A DNA stretch of 33,466 nt, from assembly GCA_003427395.1 (NCBI GenBank), contig BFEA01000272.1, forward strand, positions 361,834-395,299, read 5' to 3'. The notes below the pieces were generated by a model. That model saw only the letters and a list, made by a program, of their open reading frames with translations. It made no database searches and had not been told where the DNA came from. Of this stretch, positions 22,065 to 33,371 are shown in pieces (position 1 is the first letter of the stretch; the number at the start of each line of letters is the position of its first letter). This DNA is from Chara braunii (lineage: Eukaryota; Streptophyta; Charophyceae; Charales; Characeae). Made by a program: the position numbers and the translations under genes.

Positions 22065-23600
22065 CGATTGGTCGCCACTGCAGGGCCCTCAGGCGATTCA
22101 AGGTTCCAAGGCCCTCTCCACGCGAGTTGGAGCGAACCCCTTTGAAAACTTGAGAGACTGACTCTACTTTCTCTATCCTTCTTACTCTCAGTTTCGTCTT
22201 AAGATTCGGGAGTGGAAGGCGGCAGGTGGGATTGCAACCCACAAGACTGCAGCAAGGCTCAGCGGGGGTTAACCCACCAATTGCGGGAACTCTGTAGGAG
22301 CCCAGGGGGGACTCTGGGGGCAAGAAACTCAGAGGCGGGCTAACAAAATTTCATTAGAATCGCAGTAAACCCCTTCCTATACAAACCCATGGTATTTTAT
22401 TTGGTTTTGACTTACGTATACGTTCTTTTTCAAGATTCTAATAAAATCAGAGAGAAAATTTACTATGCATGATTAATTAATCTGCCTGTGGTAAAAAGTC
22501 ATGATCTTTGCATGCGATGATCTGAATAGACCTAGACATGATGTCGCATTGATTGATCTGGGCGCTTTGCTATTGTTTGTCTGCGATGATTTGAATGGGT
22601 CTGGGTGTGATGTCATATTGACTGATCCCGACGCTTTGCTCTTGTTTGCCTAAAAGTTTGAAATGTGCATGTGCATGATGTCTTATCGACTGATAAGACA
22701 CTTTGCTTTTGTTTGTTTCAAAGTTTGAAATGGTTTAGGCGTGATATGGTATCGACTGATCCATGCGCTTTGCAGTCGTTTGCTTGAAATGGTTTGAATG
22801 GACCCGAACATTATGTCGTATCGACTGATCCGGACGCTTTTCTAAGTCAGTCAGTTTGCTTGCTGACGAAAGCTAGACTCTTCTTTTTGTGAGAATAGTC
22901 CAAGCAAGTGTGTTAATGATCCGTATGTGTTTGACAAAGAACAACTTGGAGAGTTAGGATTAACTAAGAAATAAGATACAAGACTCGTGTTCGGAAGCAA
23001 GGGAGAGGTGCGATCAGAACAAAGCAGAAGATAAAAACTTTGGCTGAATGAACCTTTGGATTGCAATGGATGAATGAGTTGTTGACTCACATGATATGCT
23101 GGCTTGCAATGCCTTGTCTTCTATTCACAACCCTTTCTGTTTTTCTACTTTAGTAGGGTAGTCTGTTAGTGCTTCCCTGGTGCTTGAGCGATGGGCAAGT
23201 AGTTGTCTACTTTTGTGTTTCGCATTATTTCTTCGTGCATGATTGCCTTGGTAAGATTTTGACTTAGCTTACGAGTTACTAGAAATTATGAGAGCCGCCA
23301 AAATTACTGCTAAACCCTCAAAGTTAGTCAAAATCCTGAGGTGCCTTTTTGGGTTAGAATCAGTTTAGTTTTCAAAGTCAATAGAAATTATGAAAGTCTT
23401 CCTTCACGTTGCTAAAGAAAGTGTTGCCGAAATTTATACCAAAATCAAAGAATTGATTTATTTTTTTGTCTCAAAGTTTTGAGTTTTCTGTTAGTTTATT
23501 TTTTTGTCTCTGAGTTTTGAGTTTTCTTCTTAGATTTTGTCTAGTAAATATTATTCGAGCACACCTCCCTAAAGGAAGTATCCCCAAAATTTTTGTTATT
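22065..23600 (+). repeat. Inverted large repeat, copy A
   Basis: Homologous in reverse complement to 25490-27470. The left 370 bp shares GGGCCCTCAGGCGA, CCTTCTTACTCT, GGAAGGCGGCAG, GGGATTGCAACCC and AACTCAGAGG. A short-unit array follows (22525-22840), then a segment near 23260-23600 resembling the 121-bp units of copy B. The collinear order makes this one repeat family rather than chance. No protein domain is seen. Long LTR or non-autonomous element are both possible. Confidence 0.7.
22525..22840 (+). repeat. ~68-bp tandem repeat, about five units
   Basis: Units share TGATGTCxTATxGACTGATC followed by GCTTTGCT and TTGTTTG, with spacing 66-71 bp. One unit contains a perfect GTCTTATC/GATAAGAC hairpin (22680-22699). 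Confidence 0.75.
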
Positions 23601-23849
23601 TTTATATTGTTACCAGAGGTCGCCGCTAAGCAGCTTAGAGTGCAATACGAAGTTAATCTCCGTTAACTTGGCAGACGGTGTTTTTTTTTTACACACGTCA
23701 CCGTTACCTACGACTACTCTCAGAGGTTTCATCAACTTCTACAATCAAAATGATAGCAGGTCAATTTGCGACTCAACTCCTCTCCACCATGATACCCACG
23801 TCCAGATGTTTGTGACCCCGTTGTCGGGCGCATCGGTCCGACACCGCAC
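23601..23849. other. Unassigned
   Basis: Short stretch between copy A and the next relic; nothing recognised. Confidence 0.5.
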
Positions 23850-24250
23850 GTGGCAGCGCGGGACCCTCTCGGCCGCGTCACGCAGGAGTTGGACCAACCT
23901 TGCCGCGAACACACAAATGAAGCTTCCTTAGGACACTCCGGCCGAGTGCGCCAGCCATACCTCTCGCGAACCCCTACGACAGGATAGGGCCTACGNGAGG
24001 CACAACTTACCTCCACCTTACGGGAGTTGTCACCTCCCTTCGGTGGGCGTATCCCCGCCGAGCTACNAGTCCACAGTACGAAAGCTACTCGGTTGCAATC
24101 GCANAGGTGGACCAGCCGAGGGCGTTTCTCGTTCGCTGTAGCATAGGGGGTACGCGCGGTAATACGACTATCGGGCCCGCACGCGAACCGACATCTTGGG
24201 GGGCTGAAGTCCCAAGCGCAGCTCGTCGTCGGTCGACTAGGACGCATCTC
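23850..24250 (+). pseudogene. Coding relic, EPLRQDR family, copy 2
   Basis: This reads REPLRQDRAY and, after a frame change, QLTSTLRELSPPFGGRIPAE and RGRFSF. It aligns with the more complete minus-strand copy at 31785-32060 and with 11150-11585. At least one frameshift and three ambiguous bases break it. Confidence 0.55.
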
Positions 24251-24860
24251 ACACACCACATGCACACCACTTTACGAACACAAAAAAATAAAATACACAC
24301 ACACACACACATCGAACAACGCGACAACACTCCTAGTCCCTTCAGTAACCATCCCATAACTTCCCGACGCAGAAATCGAATAGGCGTCGCGCGCGAGACT
24401 CAATATAAAACCGCGCGGACCGAGGGCTAACTCATATCGACTCGCAATGTAAGCGTACACACGCAGTCGCAATGATGGCGTACTATGTAATACCCACACA
24501 AACGCGGTCCCCGTTAATCGCGAGGGTCGCATTCGATACTCAAGTGTCGGCTGACACGGGCCTTGAGGGTTAATCTCTCGACGCTGGACAACCGCCATGC
24601 GCGGTTGAAGACCACACACTCTTCTGCACCCTGTGCAAAGGGGTTGAGTAGACAACTTTAAGCTGTCGTGGCGGTCGAACATCAAGGGGTTTGACTTTGA
24701 TGGCTGTCACGGACTATAACGTCCAACGATAAAAATCTCTAAAAAACAAAGGATGAAAAAGGATCCTCCCTTCCCTCTCGAGACATAATCTGGCTAACCC
24801 TTGTGCACGATCTCAATAAGCCGCGCACATACTCAGGGCACATATATATAGATATGTATA
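24251..24860. other. Unassigned, with (CA)n
   Basis: (CA)n at about 24295-24312. A CAACCG/CGGTTG hairpin lies near 24588-24607. No gene is recognised. Confidence 0.5.
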
Positions 24861-24865
24861 AGGCT

Positions 24866-24875
24866 TATTTATATA
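24866..24875 (-). promoter_or_regulatory. TATA-like box on minus strand
   Basis: CTATATAAATAAG on the minus strand is a strong plant TATA match. It lies about 620 bp downstream, in minus orientation, of the 121-bp array of copy B. If copy B is an LTR U3 region this could be its core promoter; the sequence alone cannot show that. Confidence 0.3.
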
Positions 24876-25489
24876 GGACGATCACTTCTCACAATCACAG
24901 TGAGACTTCTCTCAACCATATACACATGTAATCGCAGACAGTCACATCCAGAGTTCGAACCACGCACATACCTGCAATCACATCAAAGATTCATCAAGAA
25001 GTCAACGCCATACACGGGGTCAACTTCAACCATTCTCTGTACTCATACCCAAAATAAATACTCGGTACTTTTGTTAAATGACCATTCAATAAAGTCCGGG
25101 TGAAAACACAATGAAATAGTTCAAACCACAGGGCTAAAGCCTTTAGGTTGAGTGGCAAGAGTTGATTGGAGTTGAATCGTACACCGACGAATCGGCAACC
25201 GACCTGTTATCAGTGATAACAAAAGGTCATCCTCGTAGGATCAAGCTGAATCTAGTCCAAATCCTGAATCAACACGATCAAGAGGACCTGTAATACAAGA
25301 CAGGTCAATACCCACGGCTAAATCTATAAATTCATGGAGAATAATTCCCATATCACGATCCCACTCAAAACATCCTAATTAACTAAGCATAAGTCTACCC
25401 TCAAGAAGTGCCCAAAGCAGAGGTAGACCAATGGCTGAATCTCCCCTATTCAGGGTGGATCGTCAAAATCACCACCTGTCAAAATATAA
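24876..25489. other. Unassigned
   Basis: No gene is recognised. The stretch may continue the minus-oriented copy B element. Confidence 0.4.
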
Positions 25490-25492
25490 TCT

Positions 25493-25856
25493 ATCTCCTC
25501 TAAATTAGGAAAATTTCGGCAACGCTTCCCGTAGGAAAAGTGTCTTTTCATAATTTATATCAGCCCGAATATGAAACCAAAAATAGTCTTTGACTTTCCA
25601 AAGTCTAATTTTGTCTAACTCCCTGAATTAGCAAAAATTTGGGCATCACTCCCTTTAGAAAAGGAGACTTTCCAGATTTTTACTAAGTCATATACGAACC
25701 TTAGACAAGTTGAACTTTGAAAAGTAGGAAATTTGACTAACTCCTTGGATTTGCAGAAATTTCGGCAGCGCTTCCCGTAGGGAAAGTAGCTTACCAAGAT
25801 TTATACAAAGCCAAGTATAACAAAAGATCTCAGAAAATGCGAGAACTAATCTAAGT
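25493..25856 (-). repeat. ~121-bp tandem repeat, three units
   Basis: Unit boundaries fall near 25494, 25616 and 25738. Each unit contains TTTCGGCAxCGCTTCCCGTA or a variant, and AGATTTxTAC/TAATTTATA. Related units lie inverted at 23260-23600. Divergence between units is substantial, so the array is old. Confidence 0.75.
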
Positions 25857-26104
25857 AAAAAAAACTTAGCCCAGAAAATGCAGAAATTGAGTTAACTCCT
25901 ATCGCTCTAGCACGTAGCGAGCCTCTAAAGCAACTACCTGTCAACTAAAACTCAGACCAAGTAGTAACCTCACTCAGCCACATGCAGGCCAAACCACAAA
26001 GGTAAGTACTCTCGCCACCCCAAGTTAATTTAGCAAACAATAGTTCATAGTTTTTCAATTATTTAACCCTTTACTCCCNGCTTACATAGGGCATTGGGAT
26101 TGGC

Positions 26105-26930
26105 CATTCATCTTAGAAACAATGTCAGCCCTCTGCCTTAGTTATACACGAACAGGTTGCACAACTACTTTTCTCTTCATTGGGCATGTGACTAAGTCAT
26201 TCATCTTAAAAATAATGCTTAGTCGCCCTNAACTGTTTAAATAGNCAANTTATATATACCTTTCTGCACCTTAGTCTTCAGAAAGAGGGCGTAGGGCTGA
26301 GCCATTCATCTTAGAAACAATGCTCAGCCTGTCCAGGTTACCTTCAGTTATAGCTCTCGATTATACTCTCTTCGCTTGTGATAAGGCTATAGTCANGCCA
26401 TTCATCTTAGAAACAATGCCTNACTAACCTTGTNCGCATATAGGTACATATATATACATACAANATTATAAAGAATCATATTNCTTTGTTCTCATTATGG
26501 TCCTGAGGCCTCAGACTTAGACCATTCATCTTAGAAACAATGTCTAGTCCTCTGGCNCNGAATCCTCCCTCAGAACAAAAACAATCAAGGAGAGATGAGT
26601 CATTCATCTTAGAAACAATGCTCAGCTCCCCNTTTTTCANCACACAAAAAGAACAGTACCCTAAGTCTNACCCAGAGACTGTTCAGAAACCACCCAAGTA
26701 AACAGCGGTCAGACCATTCATCTTANAAACAATGTCTGACCCTNAAAAATNAAGCAAGCAANACCCCTCAGAAATAAGTAGNCAGGCCATTCATCTTAGA
26801 AACAATGTCTNGCACAATTAAAGAAACACAGCAACCAAGCCATTCATCTTAGAAACAATGCTTGGTCCTTCAGAAAACAGAACAAAACACAGCAGTCAGG
26901 CCATTCATCTNAGAAACAATGCCTGANCCT
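26105..26930. repeat. Array of ten hairpins, constant core, covarying stems
   Basis: The 20-nt core CATTCATCTTAGAAACAATG occurs at 26105, 26198, 26303, 26399, 26523, 26601, 26715, 26788, 26841 and 26902, near-identical each time. Copies 2-10 are flanked by complementary arms, with one unpaired pyrimidine always just 5' of the core. Examples are GACTAAG/CTTAGTC, GGCTGAG/CTCAGCC, GGTCAGA/TCTGACC and ACCAAG/CTTGGT. CATT/AATG extends each stem, leaving a 12-nt loop. Copy 1 pairs poorly. Spacing is 53-124 bp with unrelated sequence between. Strand of action is unknown. Confidence 0.85.
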
Positions 26931-27470
26931 ATAAGACCCATTCAAGTGCAAGCAAAANTGNCTTCCTCCCAACCTTCCCCCCGATGCAACCCCTTATCAC
27001 AATCTGCTTTCAGACAAATAAGAAACTGAAACTGCCATTATACAANCATTCCTTTAGTTAGTCTGATTTGTGTCNTGAAAGTCAATCCAAAAAGTCAAAG
27101 TAAGTGTTGCATACAGCCCAATCAACCAGTACATAGGGAGGTGTATAGATAGGGGTTGTACTGAGTTTATAANNGAAAGCAATGGTTACCTCTGAGTTCC
27201 CTNCCTCCAGAGCCTCGCCTAGGCTCCGGCAGAGCTCCCGCNATCGGTNGGGCGAACCTCCCANAGAGGCCTTGNCGCGGATTANGGGTTGCAATCCCNN
27301 CTGCCGCCTTCCTCTCAGAACCAATGGACTAGACTTAGAGTAAGAAGGGCAGAAAGAGGGAATTTTTAGACTCTCAGATCCAAGANGGNTGCTCTCGGAC
27401 TCGCGCGAGAGGGNCTTGATACCTTCAGTCGCCTGAGGGCCCCGCAATGGTGGCCGANCTGTAGCCNCTT

Positions 27471-28500
27471 GGTCAAGGACGAGACTAAACTGTTGACGGN
27501 GCTCTTTCGGGTGCCCTCTCAGATCGCAATATTGACCCTTTCAAGGCTCNACTCCTCCCCCCCTCCTATGCTACCGCCTCCCCTCCTAAAATAGAAATAG
27601 CAACCTTCTCAATTCAGAGTGCGCAGACCGCCGCGTGCAGCAGCAAAGCGCCATGANACACAGCCGCCCCTATGGTGGCAGCAGGCNAATACTACTGCAG
27701 CAGTTANCACTACTAGTTTATACGTGGTGGTACCCAGCAGACCGCAGCGGGAGGTATTGCACGACAGTGAGCTTCACAACACAACAGTCGCACTCGCCCT
27801 GTCATTGCCGCCTTTGCAGCTTTTAGCCCCTTGCACGAGCCTGTGCGCTTTATACTTCGGCGCCAAAAGTAGCCCAACCAACAACACAGCCCTAAACCCG
27901 CAGCGAAGAGCGCAGCAACACCACTAACACGATTATTTGGCACAACGAACACATCAGTCCGCAAAGAACCTCCTATGGAGCAGGCAGGACGCAGGCATCA
28001 AGGCAACAGCAGGGCGCAGGCGAGGATGTCCACGCATCAATCACGGGACAAGCAGCATATGACCAACTCGTAGCACGATCGACCCCCGCAGACTGTTAGC
28101 CTTTACCACTCAGTGAGCCAAGGAGTCATATCGACGAACATTCACCACTACCCATAGACAATGCAGTCGTCACGAATTGAGTGTTCCCCATTTCCTGTGT
28201 GCCCTGGCCCGCAATAGCCGTCAGGTCCGCTGCACCCTTCAAAGGCGGGCACGACCCTGCACCCCGTCGCCGATCCCCGCTCAATACCTGCGCACCCCCG
28301 CTTCAGCTGAGTGAAAATGGATCCCCCCCCGCCCTTTTGTCAGTGGAAAGATTCATCTTATTCTTACTAAGAGGCTAACTTCTTGCCTGGGCGCGACCTT
28401 GATCATCGAGTCCAGCCTAATCACCAGCCTAAAGGTAAAGCTATCAAGCCCCCGCTACTCGCACTCGTCCGAAATCTCAATTTCGCATTCCCCCTCTCCC
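27471..28500. other. Unassigned GC-rich, ambiguous bases
   Basis: No gene is believed. Open frames contain unknown residues and no domain. The composition is richer in C and G than the flanks. Confidence 0.45.
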
Positions 28501-28505
28501 TTGCC

Positions 28506-28910
28506 AACAGGTAAGTCTTGCTCTCGTATCCAGCTTCGATCCCCCNCTATCCCCACCNATTCGAGTAAGCAAAATCGAATGGATCTCCGGCTACATAATG
28601 GGAANGTACATCCTCCACCCCTCTGCTGCCTCTCGCTACTTTCTTCGATGGGACATGCACCGCNCCTGCCAATTCAGGTAAGTCTCCAACCCNGTNGTTG
28701 GCCTCTCGCGACTACTAATACCAATAGGGCGGGCAAACTCGAGTGAATCTCTCGCTAAGACACGGTCAGGTGCACGACTTACCGTGCTTATGCTCGGGGA
28801 GAAAGGATAAAGTTTGTCTATCGGCATGCGAAACGGCACACCAGATAACAGGTAAGCCTTCGTCGTCGTCACCCGCCCGCAGCATCCCCGACAACAGCGG
28901 CTTAACAAAA
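28506..28910 (+). repeat. ~170-bp degenerate repeat with CAG-GTAAG
   Basis: CAGGTAAG occurs at 28508, 28675 and 28849, spaced 167 and 174 bp. Each is followed about 60-80 bp later by a (A/C)AAATCGA or CTCGA segment with GATCTC or GAATCTC. The hexamer is a good 5' splice-site match, so a duplicated exon edge is possible; plain satellite DNA is the simpler reading. Confidence 0.45.
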
Positions 28911-30126
28911 ATCGAATGAATCTCTTGTCAAAACGTAGGAGTATTCATTGCCACTTCCGAGCTTCTCCTCTGGGCGCAGCCCATACCACCCANGCCGGCC
29001 AAACCGCTGATTCATTCGGAGTTCTAATGCGGCCATTCAGCTCGGAATGGTCGGAACCTTCTGCCTACTACCACAAACGGGCCGTTTTGATCAAAAAGCG
29101 ACCGTGAAACGCAACAGTAGCTTCCTCCCTGTCCCGCCATAGTCGCTGCACAGTAGCCTTCCCTACTAGCTTTCTCTTTACTAACTTAATGCCAAAAACT
29201 AGCTTTACCATTGTCTTCGTCTTGGCCGAAAACATAAGAATCGGCTTTTATTTAACTCAAATCCGTCAAAAAACGGAAACTACCACCCTTTTTCCCTCGG
29301 CATATCTGCTTTCCTCCATCACTCCGCGCGGCTCATTCCCCTACTAACTCCAATTCTACTGACCCTATTCTAAAACTAACCTCGTAGTCCGCTTCGCCTG
29401 GCCTCAAAACCCCCATGTAGACTCCTCTCTTCCCCGGTTTCATTCCAGATCGAGGACGCAGTGCGTTCTTCACTGCGCCCGGCCCTTCCTCCCGCCTACG
29501 CCATCTCTCCCTGCTTTCGCCTGTACCTGGCACGCCCCTCCGTCTAGGTTCATTCTTCTGTTTTTGCCACCCCGTCGGACTCATTCCCTCCTCTACTGCT
29601 CGGCTCTTCTGCGCTAGTTCCCTCTCCTTCCGTCCGTATGCACCTGGCGCGTTTCCGCGCCTAGGTTCACTCCCTTCGTCTTGCCCATTGCCCCATGTCT
29701 TCCCACGCCCTGCTGGTCCGCTCGCTACTGCCCACCACACTCCTGCGCTAGCCGCTGCCCAACGCCCGGTCACACAGCACTCTGCTATTCCTTTGCGCTG
29801 CGCTGCTGCCTACCTCGCTCCGCTATTCTCCCCTATCGATACTGCCAGCCTCTCTTCTCTCTCTGCCCACTTTGACCTTCGGGCATACTGCAGACCTCCT
29901 TCCACAAGACGCTGAGACAGCATCTCCACATGGCTTCCGCATGGATCGATGAACGGCTGGGCGCTGCTCCTTGATATATACTTCAAAGACTCGTTGGTCT
30001 GCCCTTTTTCCATCGGCCCTTGGTGCTCTCCGCAGCTTTGCCCGTTGTTGTTGGCGCCGCTCGGCTTGCCCATCCGCCCCACTATCTAATGTTCGTCCCA
30101 CTAACTCAGCACCCGACAATCCTCGT
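28911..30126. other. Unassigned C/T-rich stretch
   Basis: No gene is confidently recognised. A minus-strand frame at 29333-29773 (146 residues) contains two EPRR-xx-APG/VPG blocks 39 codons apart, but composition bias can explain it and there is no domain. Confidence 0.4.
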
Positions 30127-30230
30127 AGGTAACACTATGCCGGGACTGCTGACTTTCATAGGGGGAGGTTACCGGAGGGGAGGCACAGCGGCCAACTCAT
30201 CGAAGAGGCCTGATCCTGATGCTACCGGCT
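30127..30230 (-). repeat. Dispersed relic, counterpart of 4500-4600
   Basis: Reverse-complement match to 4500-4600, with GCCGGTAGCATCAGGA, CTTCGATG and ATCAGCAG-like landmarks. It lies about 165 bp downstream, on the minus strand, of the RNLSG-family relic. Confidence 0.6.
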
Positions 30231-30394
30231 GCCCCTTTTTTCTCTATGGTCAACCCGTACGCAACAGAAGTGCCGCGGGCCCCTTCCCAAGTCTCTGTGG
30301 TCCGCTCTACGCCTCAAATCCCCAACTGCTTAAGGTCAAGTAGGGGTGGGGTTCACGGAAGCAGTCGCTGCTGCCCGCAGTTGCGGCCTCCCGA

Positions 30395-30754
30395 CAGTGC
30401 ATTGGGCCACCAATGCCGAAGGCTAATCCCGTATGTCGGGTCGCTGTTGGCGGACGGTACACCCATAAAGGGTTCCCGCCACTCAGGTTTCTTCCACCTC
30501 GTGGGCTAATCACCCACCGGTTTGCACGCACGTTGGACTCCACGGTCTGTGTCTTCTAGGTGGTGGAGCCGAGAAAATCTGTCGGCACCCCCAATGCGTA
30601 GGAGCCCGCAGGTCAACCAAAGGAGGCGCAGCTCAAGATCCTCGACTGTCGTGACGGCCTGAAAAAAAAGAACCGGCGCCCCGACCGAGTCAAGAAAGCC
30701 GACGTATAGAAATAACAGGCAATAAAATACTAAACCATTTAAACTTTTAATCAT
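30395..30754 (-). pseudogene. Decayed coding relic (RNLSG family), copy 2
   Basis: Two minus-strand frames, one with AVTTVEDLELRLLWLTCG and one with RWVISPRGGRNLSGG, match the plus-strand pair at 8585-8850 in the same order and with the same frame change near the middle. The protein family is not recognised. Confidence 0.5.
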
Positions 30755-31784
30755 CAGAATACAACAAACGAGGGAAAGGAGACCGTGGGTACCGTTCTGA
30801 CGCCTCCGATGGCAAAACTAAAGGGGAGTAGCCCCGTCGGGCCCTTAACCTCTCGGTCCTTTCACGCCAGTCCGATATTCCGCGTTGTCGCCGCTCGTCC
30901 TCAATCCCTGAATCTCCCCGACGAAAGTTCGGCACCATAACCAATAGCGCTAGGCCCAAGTCTGGGTTTGCTCTGACGGACGTCTAAACAAAACGGGCAC
31001 AGCGCAACGCGCTGGCTTACCAAAACGCTCTCAGAAGTTGCATTGGTATCAATGTCGTCCTCCGTACACACGCACAGATCACAGGCAAGCACCCCAATCA
31101 ACAAGACACAATCTTTTTAATCCCTACTTAATAAGAAAACCAATCTGGCCGGCGGTCACCCCGACTCTTCCGCCATCAACAGATAAAAGGATCACGCGCG
31201 CCCATACACTCTCTATTCTAGTAAGCCCCCAGTCAACGTAAGTCACATACGTAGCCGCGTCGAGCACGGTATACTCTAACTCTAACCCAAGCCTACTCTC
31301 TGCCGCATGCAAAAACCAGGGCGGATACCCTTGTAAGGGTATTCGCGCCGACACCGTACGCGAAAGACATTTCTCTGTAAACAAAATTCCTACCCTTGGA
31401 ACCTCTCTTGAATGGCCATGCAAAAACTGTGTGAATTGGAATGAGCGGGGATGCCTTTGTTGAGCGGGGATCGAAAAGCGGCGTGAAAGACATGAATCCG
31501 GAAAGAAAGGGGTTGACCAGTGACTCTGCATGTGGATTTTCGTTGGACTTGTGTATGTATAAGTATGTATTGGAGCAAGGAATTGCTCCGAGATTATGAG
31601 TGATATGAATGGGAGAATGCATGGTGTGGGTGACAAGATCCAACTATGACATTTAGTGAAAAGGCAGGAATAATCAAGCGCGGCGTTTAGCACTCGACTC
31701 CCGATTGAAGTGAGACTCGGTTCGGGTATGGCAAATCGCTCGCTAATCGCACTTACTTTTTTTAATCTTTTTGCGAGAAAGAAA
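30755..31784. other. Unassigned
   Basis: No gene is recognised. ATACCCTTGTAAGGGT at 31326-31341 is shared with 21.47 kb. Overlapping minus-strand frames at 31124-31693 have no domain. Confidence 0.45.
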
Positions 31785-32118
31785 TGAGCGGACCGTGCGT
31801 AACCCCTATGCTACAGTGTACGAGAAACGCCCTCGACTGGGCCACCTCCGTAATTGCATGTAAAAGTTTCCACGTGTGGCTCAACAGCTTGGCGGGGATA
31901 TGCCCATCCAAGGGATGGTTCAACTCCTTCAAGTGGAGGTAAGTTGTACCTTGTGAGACCCTATCCTGTCGTAGGGGCTCAAAGAAGGTATAGTTGGTGC
32001 ACTCGGCCGGAGCAGCTCCGCGGCCAATCCTGAGTGACATGGTCGGGAAGGTCCCCCTCTGCGAGGACCATGTGCTCAACAATGCGTAGCCCCATTTGGC
32101 TAGACTCATAATTTGCAA
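31785..32118 (-). pseudogene. Coding relic, EPLRQDR family, best copy
   Basis: Minus-strand frame of 118 residues (31762-32118) with GTFPTMSLRIGRGAAPAECT, EPLRQDRV, YLHLKELNHPLDGHIPAKLL and SRAFLVHCSIGVTHG. The other two copies preserve parts of these blocks. It is incomplete on both sides and no start is convincing. It is probably part of a larger transposon protein; the family is unknown. Confidence 0.55.
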
Positions 32119-32534
32119 CCCTAAGGTTGTGGGATGATGGGTTCGAGCATCTGTGTTTTTAGCACAAAGGTTGCACCAAAAGGGAACACATCAGACCACC
32201 TTTCCCCCCTCTCTCCCTCTCTTTTTCTTTTTTTTTTGCAAGAAAGACTATGTATTTCCAATCAAAGAAAGAGGTCGGAGTCCTCACAGACTGTCTGTAA
32301 ATGGAACGGTTGGGAGCAATACCAAGTTTCGCTAAGGAGGAAAACGGAGCGCTGGAGGGGACGAACCCCCTTAGTTATAACCATCGCCAACAGTGGTTCC
32401 CAGGCTCGGCAAGCTAGACCTGGGGTCTGTACAGTGGAACATAAGTTCCAGTGAGTGAGAATGCCACTCCTTCTAGACCCCACACACCCTCATTATGCTG
32501 CCCTCCTACCACGGATGAAAATCGAGCGTCCACG

Positions 32535-32571
<37 letters not shown>

Positions 32572-32606
32572 AACAAAGAAATATAATCCCTTAGGGCTGC
32601 GTTCCC
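32113..32606 (+). repeat. CT-associated repeat family, copy 3
   Basis: The copy begins GCAACCCTAAGGTTGTGG and ends near CCTTAGGGCTGCGTTCCCC after (CT)n at 32537-32568, the same ends as 5278-6107. The body is shorter and mostly different. GGGTTCGAG at 32140-32148 resembles a Pol III B box but no A box was found. Confidence 0.55.
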
Positions 32607-33345
32607 CACGCTCACGCGGTAGGCAATGTAGCAGGATCAGTATCGCATCCAAATACGCTTGGAATGTTGTTCAGTGGAGGGAGGCCCATAATCAATGTAT
32701 TCAACCAACCTTTCCGGTTTGGTTTGACCATAATGAGGTTCGAATAAGCGCCAACTACTCGTAGGCCCCTACAAGACATTACAGACCCAGTGGTCGGGAA
32801 TTGATCCTACTCGACCTAGACCCCCCTACCTCATCCCAAGAAAGTTGTTCCTCTGAATTCAAAGATAACACATATGTAGATTGAACGAATAGAGCACAAC
32901 CTATGCGTTCTATTGGTTTATAACGCATATGCCTTATGTCCGTGGGAAGACAGGCCCTCACATGCACTTAACTAAATGTTTCTCACCACAATTACGGCTA
33001 GTTGTGGACGCACCTGACATCCAGAGCTGAGTCGAAAACGTCGTAGTGTGAGTAGGCCCGACCAGTCGTTCTTGATGTATGTTTTTTTTCCCCTTTTTTT
33101 AACTAAGCTACATTCTTCGCTCAATGTTACCTTTTACTACCTACCTACCACTACTCCTAAGCCTATATTGGGGACCCCTGCAAGCATAGCTACCTCTCAC
33201 AATGAAGGGGATGCATGTTGCCCCCCGCCCTAATCGGCGGTGATTAGGGAGTAGGGTAGGGCTGCCAGTTGGGGGGGGATGGCTAACACAAAGACCAAGC
33301 ATTTTGTCGGTAGTTGTGCCTCCCATCTAACTACAACCTTGATAT
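32607..33345. other. Unassigned
   Basis: No gene is recognised. Confidence 0.5.
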
Positions 33346-33371
33346 ATCTATCTATCTATCTATCTATCTAC

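Larger units (their letters stand above)
25490..27470 (-). repeat. Inverted large repeat, copy B
   Basis: Minus-oriented counterpart of 22065-23600. From 27470 downwards it holds the conserved ~400-bp head (GGGCCCTCAGGCGA and following), then the hairpin array at 26105-26930, then three 121-bp units at 25493-25856. Ambiguous bases are frequent above 26080, suggesting a collapsed or polymorphic repeat in the assembly. A 121-residue frame at 27082-27447 contains many unknown residues and matches no domain. Confidence 0.7.

Noticed and set aside
24941-24975. tRNA gene from GGTTCGAACTC on the minus strand
   Set aside because: B-box-like only; no A box or cloverleaf arms at the right spacing.
26105-26930. 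CRISPR array
   Set aside because: The 20-nt core recurs but spacing is irregular (53-124 bp), the flanking arms are inverted repeats, and the context is eukaryotic.
29333-29773. Minus-strand 146-residue gene
   Set aside because: Biased Arg/Gly/Glu composition in C/T-rich DNA, no domain, no supporting neighbour; kept only as a note.
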